A DNA stretch of 6,480 bases from contig RFXC01000227.1 of assembly GCA_009921765.1 (NCBI GenBank), positions 1-6,480 of the forward strand. Direction: 5' to 3'. Below are positions 1-6,136 of the stretch, piece after piece. The position numbers and the translations under genes were made by a program. Source of the DNA: Betaproteobacteria bacterium (GTDB lineage: Bacteria; Pseudomonadota; Gammaproteobacteria; Burkholderiales; Burkholderiaceae). Positions within the stretch are counted from its first letter, which is position 1. Each line of letters opens with the position of its first letter. Below the pieces are notes generated by a model, which saw only the letters and a list, made by a program, of their open reading frames with translations, did no database searches and was not told the origin of the DNA.

Positions 1-22
1 CATACGCACCCACGGAACCGAC

Positions 23-2083
23 ATGGCTCATGTTCGAATAGCCTCTGACGTTGGCGGCACGTTCACCGACGTCGTCGCCTTTGATGAGCAGACTGGCAGC
101 ACCCGCTTCGGCAAGGCTCTCACCACACCAACGGCAATGGTCGACGGCATCTTGAACGGGATTCAGAAGTCAGGCGAGGTGTTGGCGAACTCCAGACTGT
201 TTCTCCACGGCACGACAGTCGCCATCAACACCATGCTTGAGCGGACCGGCGCCCGAACAGCACTCATCACCACGCAAGGCTTTCGCGACATCTATGAGAT
301 TGGCCGAATCAATCGTCCAGACGCCTACAACCTGTTCTTCCAAAAGCATCAGCCGCTGATTCCGAGGTCACTTCGCTTCGAGGTCAACGAACGCCTGCGT
401 GCCGATGGTTCCGTTTTGCGCACACCGCAGCGCGACCAGGTCGACCGTATCTGCGCTGAGCTCAAAGCCAACGGCATCGAGGCGGTTGCGATCCTGCTCC
501 TTCACGCGTACGCAAACCCCGCGCATGAGCTCCTGATCAAGCAGTGGGTACAGGAAGCAATGCCCGAGGCATTTGTCACCGCCTCCCATGAGCTATCGAC
601 CGAATACCGCGAGTTCGAGCGAACCTCCACGGTCGCTGCCAACGCGTATGTCGGTCCCCGTGTCAGCCGCTATCTGAAACAAATCGATGACAAAGCGGTC
701 AGCGAAGGCTTTCTGGGCGGATTTTTTGTTGTGCAGTCATCAGGGGGGTTGTTCTCGGTCCGACAGGCGCAGCGCGAGTGCATTCGTATGCTCGAGTCGG
801 GTCCGGCGGCCGGTGTGATCGGAGCCCGGGCTGTCTGCGATCGCTTGAGTATCACCAACGCAATTGCGTTCGATATGGGCGGCACAACCGCCAAGGCAGG
901 GGTCGTGCTCGACGGCGAAGTCATGATGGCAGGAAGCATCATGGTAGGCGGCTACGCCGAGGGGCTTCCGATTCAGGTGCCTCTCATAGACATCCAGGAG
1001 GTCGGCACCGGCGGCGGCAGCATCGCGAGAGTGGAGACAGGCGGATCGCTTCACGTTGGACCACAAAGCGCAGGGGCCTCACCGGGCCCAGTCTGTTACG
1101 CGCTGGGAGGCAAGGATCCCACGGTGACCGACGCCAATCTGATCCTGGGTCGAATTGCGCCCGATAAATTTCTCGGTGGCGAAATGCCGCTTGATCTGCA
1201 AGGGGCGACCCATGCGCTGGAAAGCAAAGTCGCCACCCCGTTGAAGCTCGATGTCCACCGCGCCGCGTTGGGGATCATCCAGATCGCCACAACGACCATG
1301 TCCCACGTCGTGACGCGGGTCACCACTGAACGCGGTCTCGATTCCGGCGACTTCGCCATGGTGGCCTACGGCGGAGCGGGTCCGCTGCACGCAAGCCTGG
1401 TCGCACGCGAACTCAAAATGCCAACCGTCATCATTCCGCCCTCGCCGGGACACTTCTCAGCCACCGGCATGCTGCAAGCTGACTTAAGACGCGATGCGGT
1501 TCGTACGTGGTTCAAGCCACTTGCTCAGATCGATTTCGATCAGATGGAGGCAATGTTTGCTGCCATGGAGAAAGAGGGTCGGGATGCAGTTGCCCCGCAG
1601 GTCGAGTCCGAGGAAAAAATTCTGATGCGCCGCGGCGCTGACATGCGTTACGTCGGTCAGGAGCACGCGGTCACCGTAGATTTACCCATCGAGCTGTTCG
1701 CGCGTCGCGATTTGGCCGGCATCAAACGTCATTTCGACGAAGAACACCTCAAGCGCTACGGATTCGATGCCGTAAACGAACCGGCCGAGATGGTCAGTCT
1801 GCACAGTTCGGTCATCGGGCAGCTGGAACGCCCGCGGGCAGAACGGATCGCTTGCGGAGCGGTTGAGCCCACGCCACCGATCTCAACGCGCCCCGTCTTG
1901 TTTGAGCTGGCTGATGGTTTCGTGCCAACACCCGTCTATGCCCGTGACCAGCTGCTTGCCGGCAACGTTATTGAGGGGCCAGCTCTGGTCGAGGAATATG
2001 CCTCGACAACGGTGGTTCTCCCGGGCGACAAACTGAGCGTGAGTCCATTTGGCGATCTGATCATCAAAGTGAATCGGGAGTAG
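23..2083 (+). CDS. hyuA: Hydantoinase/oxoprolinase family protein, subunit A (HyuA-type, ATP-binding)
   Basis: This is the ATP-binding subunit of a hydantoinase/oxoprolinase-type enzyme, a family whose members activate cyclic amides (N-methylhydantoin, 5-oxoproline) or ketones (acetone, acetophenone) with ATP in the cytoplasm. At 686 residues it has the family's usual length. The N-terminal domain (about 4-180) opens with the phosphate-binding motif DVGGTFTD (9-16) and has HGTTVAINTM (62-71). The central domain (about 200-490) has ESGPAAGV (258-265), a second nucleotide motif FDMGGTTAK (283-291), EVGTGGGSIA (326-335) and GAGPLHA (451-457). The C-terminal domain has RYVGQEHAVTV (542-552) and a GPALVEEYASTTVVLPG segment (652-668). 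All expected motifs are intact and no frameshift is seen. The ATG is the only start that keeps DVGGTFTD at the family's usual distance from the N-terminus; a weak GGAA (14-17) precedes it by 5 bases. It is followed 4 bases later by its partner subunit. Family and fold are secure. The substrate is not determined, and the symbol is a family name only. Confidence 0.95.
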   Translation: MAHVRIASDVGGTFTDVVAFDEQTGSTRFGKALTTPTAMVDGILNGIQKSGEVLANSRLFLHGTTVAINTMLERTGARTALITTQGFRDIYEIGRINRPDAYNLFFQKHQPLIPRSLRFEVNERLRADGSVLRTPQRDQVDRICAELKANGIEAVAILLLHAYANPAHELLIKQWVQEAMPEAFVTASHELSTEYREFERTSTVAANAYVGPRVSRYLKQIDDKAVSEGFLGGFFVVQSSGGLFSVRQAQRECIRMLESGPAAGVIGARAVCDRLSITNAIAFDMGGTTAKAGVVLDGEVMMAGSIMVGGYAEGLPIQVPLIDIQEVGTGGGSIARVETGGSLHVGPQSAGASPGPVCYALGGKDPTVTDANLILGRIAPDKFLGGEMPLDLQGATHALESKVATPLKLDVHRAALGIIQIATTTMSHVVTRVTTERGLDSGDFAMVAYGGAGPLHASLVARELKMPTVIIPPSPGHFSATGMLQADLRRDAVRTWFKPLAQIDFDQMEAMFAAMEKEGRDAVAPQVESEEKILMRRGADMRYVGQEHAVTVDLPIELFARRDLAGIKRHFDEEHLKRYGFDAVNEPAEMVSLHSSVIGQLERPRAERIACGAVEPTPPISTRPVLFELADGFVPTPVYARDQLLAGNVIEGPALVEEYASTTVVLPGDKLSVSPFGDLIIKVNRE
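2076..2080 (+). promoter_or_regulatory. Ribosome binding site for hyuB (supports the GTG start)
   Basis: GGGAG lies inside the last codons of hyuA, 7 bases before the GTG at 2088. The alternative ATG at 2106 has no comparable purine stretch at the right distance, so this site favours the GTG start. Because it overlaps the upstream coding sequence and the genes are only 4 bases apart, translational coupling of the two subunits is likely (inference). Confidence 0.6.
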
Positions 2084-2087
2084 AGCA

Positions 2088-3956
2088 GTGATCGAGCAAG
2101 CAACGATGCAGCGCGACCGCGAACACGCCGATCCGATCATTACAGAGATCGTGCGCAATGGTCTGGTAGCCATCACCGAAGAGATGAAGTCCAATCTTCT
2201 TCGCACCGCCTACAGCATGATCATCTACGAGGCGCAGGACTTCACCGTCGGTCTCTTCGACGCCGAAGGCGGGACAATCTCGATCGGAATCGGCTTGCCC
2301 ATGTTCATCCGCGGCATGAGCGAAACCGTAAAAAAAATGAAGCAGCACTTTCAGGAGGAAGGCATTCACGAGGGTGACGTGATGGTCACCAATGACGCCT
2401 ATCTGACGGGCAGTCATCTCAATCACATGACCTTTGTCGTGCCGATTTTTCACAAGACAGAGCTGGTGGGTTTTTCCGCGTGCATGGCGCACTGGGCCGA
2501 CATTGGTGGCGCCCTTGACGGCATGACCAAAGATATATGGTCAGAAGGTCTTCAGATGCCGATCGTCAAGGCTTGGCGTCGGGGCGTTGTCAATCGCGAG
2601 ATCCTCGACATTATTCGGATCAATGTCCGAATTCCGGAGCGCGCGATGGGCGATCTCAACGCGCAGGTGGCCGCGGTGCGCATTGGAGCCAAGCGCTTCC
2701 TCCAGTTGATTGAGCGCCACACACTGGCCACGGTGCTGCTCGCGATCGAGACCATCATGGACAACACCGAGGCAGTCGCTCGGGAGCGGGTCCGTTCGAT
2801 ACCCGATGGTGTGTACGAGGCCGAGTCCTTCATGGATGACGACGGCGTCGATGTTCAGCAGCGAATCCGAATCGCCGTTCGTGTGATTGTGCAAGGCGAC
2901 GAAATGACCATTGACCTCACCGACGTGGCCCGTCAGGTGAAGGGCTTCTACAACTCTGGCTACGCCGCCGGCATGGCATGTTGTCAGGTCGCCTTCAAGT
3001 GCCTCACCACGCCACTCGAAAAACCCATCAATGAGGGAAGCTTTCGCCCGCTGACCATCATTCTGCCGCCGGGCCGCGTCGTAAGCGCACAGCGCCCCGC
3101 CCCCATGCGCTGGTGGATGACCTTCCCGATGACGGTCGTTGACACGATCTTCAAGGCACTGTCCGATGCGGTGCCCGATCGGGTCACCGCAGGCCATCAC
3201 GCCGATCTACTGTCTGCCGCAATCAACGGGAGAATGCCATCGGACGGGCGCATCTGGCTGGTTGCTGGCGGTCTGGTGGGTGGCGGCTGGGGCGCCAAGC
3301 AAGGCATGGATGGTCAACATGCAACGATCTGCATCAACGACGGCGACACCCACAACAGCCCGGTTGAACAGATGGAAGCCAAGTATCCGATGCTCGTCGA
3401 GCAGTACACCCTGAGGGAAGACTCAGGCGGCGCCGGCACCTGGCAAGGAGGCTTGGGCACCGAGAAGAAGGTGCGCGCGCTGAGCGAATTCAATTTCAAC
3501 GCGCAGGTTGAACGCGTGCACTGCAGGCCCTGGGGGCTGTTCGGAGGACACCCGGGTGCAGGTAACCAGGTTGCCATCCAGATCGGAGATCAGCCCGAGT
3601 TGAAATTCCCCAGCGGCAAGGTTCTCGGCCGGCAGCTCAAGGCAGGCGATGCATACATCCTCCGATCAGGCGGCGGCGGCGGCTATGGCAGTCCTCTCAA
3701 GCGCCCGTTGGAACGTGTGGCGTTTGACCTCGCAGAGGGCTACATTTCGCGTACAAGGGCCGAGCATTGCTACGGTTTGGTTTTTTCCGATGGAGGCAGC
3801 CTCGATCGTGCCGCAAGCGCAGCGCGCCGTGAGTCCATGCTGCAAACCGAGGTGCCGTATGAGCAGTTGCCCGAGGAAGAAGACGACGCGATGAGCGAGG
3901 CCGACGAAAAGTTGTTCACCCAGGCACGCGGTTTTTTCTGGCGACGTTGTTGCTGA
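2088..3956 (+). CDS. hyuB: Hydantoinase/oxoprolinase family protein, subunit B (HyuB-type)
   Basis: This is the partner subunit of the HyuA-type protein just upstream; in this family the B subunit carries the metal/catalytic site and works in a complex with A. It has 622 residues, within the family range. Motifs in order: TNDAYLTGSHLNHMTF (101-116), AHWADIGG (134-141), SEGLQMPIVK (152-161), DLNAQVAA (189-196), GGWGAKQGMDG (399-409), a long NSPVEQMEAKYP...DSGGAGTWQGGLG block (423-457), and the glycine-rich GGGGGYGSPL (528-537). Two departures from the textbook pattern stand out: the common H-x-x-D is H110-x-x-H113, and the common HH is H135-W136. The second is frequent in carboxylase-like branches of the family, so this may be a subfamily trait. 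The last 30-40 residues are acidic, then end in aromatic and RRCC residues, and match no motif I know. The GTG start is chosen from its ribosome site; ATG at 2106 is the alternative. The substrate is unknown: a hydantoinase, an oxoprolinase or an ATP-dependent carboxylase are all possible. Confidence 0.93.
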   Translation: MIEQATMQRDREHADPIITEIVRNGLVAITEEMKSNLLRTAYSMIIYEAQDFTVGLFDAEGGTISIGIGLPMFIRGMSETVKKMKQHFQEEGIHEGDVMVTNDAYLTGSHLNHMTFVVPIFHKTELVGFSACMAHWADIGGALDGMTKDIWSEGLQMPIVKAWRRGVVNREILDIIRINVRIPERAMGDLNAQVAAVRIGAKRFLQLIERHTLATVLLAIETIMDNTEAVARERVRSIPDGVYEAESFMDDDGVDVQQRIRIAVRVIVQGDEMTIDLTDVARQVKGFYNSGYAAGMACCQVAFKCLTTPLEKPINEGSFRPLTIILPPGRVVSAQRPAPMRWWMTFPMTVVDTIFKALSDAVPDRVTAGHHADLLSAAINGRMPSDGRIWLVAGGLVGGGWGAKQGMDGQHATICINDGDTHNSPVEQMEAKYPMLVEQYTLREDSGGAGTWQGGLGTEKKVRALSEFNFNAQVERVHCRPWGLFGGHPGAGNQVAIQIGDQPELKFPSGKVLGRQLKAGDAYILRSGGGGGYGSPLKRPLERVAFDLAEGYISRTRAEHCYGLVFSDGGSLDRAASAARRESMLQTEVPYEQLPEEEDDAMSEADEKLFTQARGFFWRRCC

Positions 3957-3965
3957 CACCTGTTA

Positions 3966-3971
3966 GAGGAG
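3966..3971 (+). promoter_or_regulatory. Strong ribosome binding site for the first Bug gene
   Basis: GAGGAG, followed by more purines, ends 7 bases before the ATG at 3979. It is the best Shine-Dalgarno sequence in the window, much stronger than those of its neighbours. This fits the high expression usual for periplasmic binding proteins (inference). Confidence 0.7.
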
Positions 3972-3978
3972 AAGCGAG

Positions 3979-4962
3979 ATGAAACGATCTGTCACACGCC
4001 GAGTGCTGCTGGCGGCGGCACTGTTTGCTCCAATTGCCAGCGGGTTGGCGAGCCCCGCAGCAGCTCAGGATTTCCCGTCGAGAGCGGTCAGGATCATCGT
4101 TCCATTTCCGCCGGGCGGATCTGCAGAACAGCAGGCACGGTTGCTCGCGGTTGGACTCACCGATCTGTGGAAGCAACCCGTCATTATCGAGAACAAACCC
4201 GGCGCTGGAGCCACGCTGGGCGCGGCATTTGCCGCTTCAGCAACTCCGGACGGTTACACCTTGTTCTTCGCAAGCACATCGCACACGATCACACCGTCGC
4301 TCTACCCCAGCCTGCCGTATCACCCGGTTCAGAGCTTCGCGCCAATTTCCATGGTGTCAATCTCACCCCTCATCATCACCGTTCCAGCCGAGATGAAGGT
4401 GAGCAACCTGGCCGAATTCATCGCGCTTGCGAAGGCGAACCCGGGAAAGTTCAATTACGCAACCTCCGGTACCGGGGGCAGCCCCCACCTCGCGGGCGAA
4501 CTTTTCCGAATCCGGGCGAACATTGATGTGACTCACATTCCAACCAAGGGAACCGCGCCGGCGCTCACCGCCTTGTTAGGCGGCCACGTCGACTACATGA
4601 TTGCCGATATGTCTGCAGTTCCACATTACCGAGCTGGCAAGCTCAAACCACTGGCGGTTTCAACGCCCCGGCGCTCCCCGCTTCTGCCCGACGTCCCGAC
4701 GATGAGTGAATCCGGTCTGCGGGACGCCGAGGTGTCCAACTGGGGCTCAATCCTCGCGCCAGCGAAAACGCCGAGCGCCATCGTCGTACGCATCAACGAA
4801 GCGACTCGCCAGGTCCTCGGCAACGCCAGCGTTCGCGAACGCTATGCGGTCATGGGGTTTGAGACCGCGCCCTCGACGCCGGCCGAGCTCGAGGCCCACA
4901 TGCGCGCCGAGGTAGCGAAATACGCCGATGTGATCAAGAGTGCTGGTATCAAGCAGGAATAG
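3979..4962 (+). CDS. Bug-family (TctC-type) tripartite tricarboxylate transporter substrate-binding protein, first copy
   Basis: This is a periplasmic solute-binding protein of the Bug/TctC family, which captures small carboxylates or related compounds for tripartite tricarboxylate transporters or for sensing. Its 327 residues are the usual length. The N-terminus is an export signal: an RR pair in TRRVLL (6-11), a hydrophobic stretch to about 24, and probable cleavage after AAA at 29, just before DFPSRAVRIIVPF. Family motifs are IVPFPPGGSAEQQAR (40-54), NKPGAGATLG (72-81), PDGYTLFF (90-97), TSGTGGSPHL (162-171), HIPTKGTAPALTALLGGHVDY (186-206) and LLPDVPTMSESGL (235-247). The Asp usual in the PGGxxDxxAR loop is Glu50 here, and the usual PGAGG is PGAGA. 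The gene sits 22 bases after hyuB and 21 before a second Bug gene. No TctA or TctB membrane gene is present, so it either uses a transporter encoded elsewhere or acts as an orphan receptor (inference). Its ligand probably relates to the HyuAB substrate. Confidence 0.95.
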   Translation: MKRSVTRRVLLAAALFAPIASGLASPAAAQDFPSRAVRIIVPFPPGGSAEQQARLLAVGLTDLWKQPVIIENKPGAGATLGAAFAASATPDGYTLFFASTSHTITPSLYPSLPYHPVQSFAPISMVSISPLIITVPAEMKVSNLAEFIALAKANPGKFNYATSGTGGSPHLAGELFRIRANIDVTHIPTKGTAPALTALLGGHVDYMIADMSAVPHYRAGKLKPLAVSTPRRSPLLPDVPTMSESGLRDAEVSNWGSILAPAKTPSAIVVRINEATRQVLGNASVRERYAVMGFETAPSTPAELEAHMRAEVAKYADVIKSAGIKQE

Positions 4963-4983
4963 CCCATCAGACGGGAATGCGCA

Positions 4984-5973
4984 ATGAACCGCCATGTTTC
5001 ACGTCGAAGTCTGCTGTACAGGCTTGCGCTAGCGCTGCCAGCAGCATCCATGACAGGTCTGGTACGAGCCGATGCCAGCTACCCGCAGCGGGTTGTGAGA
5101 CTCGTCATTCCGTTCGCCCCGGGGGGATCGGCCGACGCTGCAGCACGAATACTCGCCGAGAAGCTTGCAGAAATGTGGGGTCAGCCGGTCATCCTGCTCA
5201 ACCGGCCCGGAGCTGGCACTTCGGTCGCATCGGCCTATGTCGCGCAGGCGCCTGCCGATGGGTACACGCTCCTGATGGGATATGTGCTCTCCTATTCGAC
5301 CACGGCAAGCCTTTACAAGAAGCTCAGCTACGACCCGGCCACTTCGCTCACACCTTTATCGCTCGTTTCCGACGCACCGTTCATTGTGGGGGTCGATCCC
5401 TCCACGGGCATCAAAACGCTCGAGGGACTCGTCGCCGCAATTCGCAGGTCGCCGCACGGCTTGAACTACGCTTCTTCAGGAACTGGCGCGGGCCCCCACC
5501 TCACCACCGAGATGCTGTTGCGGCGATTAGGTGTCCAATCCAATCATGTGCCCTATCGTGGCACCGCAGAGGTGGTCACCGCTGTAATTTCCGGGCAGGT
5601 GCAATTCAGCGTGTTTGATGCCTCGGCGCTGCCGCAGATTCGATCGGGTCGCATCCACGCCTTGGCGCTAACCGCCTCGACACGCTGGAATCAACTGCCC
5701 GATCTGCCCACCGTCGCCGAGCTGGGGTACCCCGATTTCAATGTCACCAGCGGCGGCGGGATCATGGTCTCATCCAAGACCCCCGACTCGATCCAGCAGA
5801 AGATCGAGCGAGATGTCATGCACGCAATGTCATCAGAATTGGTTCGACAGCGATTCGCCGCGCTGGGGTTTGTGCCCGTGGGTTCACGCGCCAGCGAGTT
5901 CGCTGAAATTTTACGGTCCAATATGCAGAGAATTCGAGCCCTGATCGAAGAACTCGGCATCAGTGCTGATTAA
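4984..5973 (+). CDS. Bug-family (TctC-type) tripartite tricarboxylate transporter substrate-binding protein, second copy
   Basis: This is a second periplasmic receptor of the Bug/TctC family, 329 residues and full length. The export signal contains SRRSLLY (6-12), close to the twin-arginine consensus, followed by a moderately hydrophobic stretch and likely cleavage after VRA at 29 or ADA at 31, just before SYPQRVVRLVIPF. Family motifs: IPFAPGGSADAAAR (42-55, with the usual Asp as D51), NRPGAGTSVA (73-82), ADGYTLLM (91-98), SSGTGAGPHL (164-173), HVPYRGTAEVVTAVISGQVQF (188-208) and QLPDLPTVAELGYPDF (237-252). It lines up with the preceding Bug protein along its whole length, but similarity is concentrated in the motifs. 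This suggests an old duplication or separate recruitment rather than a recent copy. The ATG at 4984 has only a weak GGGA site (4973-4976). ATG at 4977 is in another frame and yields no family match. The gene is likely co-transcribed with the three upstream genes. It is the last clear gene of the operon. Confidence 0.95.
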   Translation: MNRHVSRRSLLYRLALALPAASMTGLVRADASYPQRVVRLVIPFAPGGSADAAARILAEKLAEMWGQPVILLNRPGAGTSVASAYVAQAPADGYTLLMGYVLSYSTTASLYKKLSYDPATSLTPLSLVSDAPFIVGVDPSTGIKTLEGLVAAIRRSPHGLNYASSGTGAGPHLTTEMLLRRLGVQSNHVPYRGTAEVVTAVISGQVQFSVFDASALPQIRSGRIHALALTASTRWNQLPDLPTVAELGYPDFNVTSGGGIMVSSKTPDSIQQKIERDVMHAMSSELVRQRFAALGFVPVGSRASEFAEILRSNMQRIRALIEELGISAD

Positions 5974-5978
5974 CCGCA

Positions 5979-6125
5979 AAGAGGCTGAGCCGTGACGCTC
6001 TTGCCGACCTGAGCCTACGTGAGAGTCAATGGGCGCCGCCTGATGACGACCTGTTCACGATCAAGGGCGGCGAGATCCAGCTGACGGATTTGTGGCGCAG
6101 GCTCCGGAATGCCTCAGCAGCCTGA
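5979..6125 (+). pseudogene. Probable 3' remnant of a truncated gene (48 codons, no start)
   Basis: Directly after the second Bug gene, one + frame stays open to the TGA at 6123-6125. It reads as a plausible protein C-terminus: ADLSLRESQWAPPDDDLF, then TIKGGEIQLTDLWRRLR, ending NASAA. The frame contains no ATG or GTG. An in-frame TGA at 5967-5969, inside the Bug gene, closes it upstream, leaving 51 open codons. The mix of charged, aromatic and hydrophobic residues and the G/C-rich third positions in its second half look like real coding sequence rather than a chance frame. I therefore read it as the end of a gene whose front was lost when the sequence to the left was joined to it; the junction should lie between about 5974 and 6000. 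I do not recognise the family. The alternatives are a chance open frame or a very small gene using a CTG or TTG start. Confidence 0.4.
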
Positions 6126-6136
6126 TCAGGCCTGAG
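6113..6136. terminator. Imperfect inverted repeat between convergent reading-frame ends, possible bidirectional terminator
   Basis: CTCAG (6113-6117) pairs with CTGAG (6132-6136). Inside it, after a 2-base bulge, GCCT pairs with AGGC around a GATC loop, so the core 6120-6131 is a perfect 12-bp palindrome. It straddles the two abutting stop codons, which is where a shared terminator would be expected. No T-rich run follows on either strand, so an intrinsic terminator is not demonstrated. Part of the symmetry (TGATCA) is simply what two back-to-back TGA stops produce. Confidence 0.25.

Noticed and set aside
1..22. Possible end of an upstream gene or promoter before hyuA
   Set aside because: Only 22 bases are visible, with no stop codon in any + frame, so neither an overlapping upstream gene nor a promoter can be supported.
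778..1167. Plus-strand frame of 129 codons inside hyuA
   Set aside because: Its extreme Arg/Gly/His content is typical of a shifted frame of a G+C-rich gene, and hyuA motifs run straight through the region.
2064..2492. Minus-strand open frame of 142 codons across the hyuA-hyuB junction
   Set aside because: It is antisense to well-supported coding sequence, with no ribosome site or family motif.
2541..3200. Long minus-strand open frame (219 codons) opposite hyuB
   Set aside because: It is fully antisense to a gene with clear family motifs, its translation is rich in His, Asp, Gly and Arg without any recognisable domain, and long antisense frames are expected in G+C-rich genes.
3666..3684. 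GGC repeat run as a possible microsatellite or phase-variation tract
   Set aside because: It encodes the conserved glycine-rich GGGGGYG segment of HyuB and has only a few units.
4977..5618. Plus-strand frame of 213 codons starting 7 bases before the second Bug gene
   Set aside because: It overlaps the second Bug gene in another frame and gives an Arg/His/Ala-rich sequence with no motif, whereas the chosen frame matches the Bug family end to end.
5985..6015. Direct repeat CTGAGCC at 5985-5991 and 6009-6015, considered as a target-site duplication
   Set aside because: Seven bases 24 apart can arise by chance, and the spacer is far too short to hold an element. No transposase or terminal inverted repeat is nearby.
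6019..6095. Resemblance to S4-type RNA-binding domains (VRVNGRR in one frame, FTIKGGEIQLTDL in another)
   Set aside because: The two pieces are in different frames and in the reverse order to that of an S4 domain, so the match is most likely coincidence.
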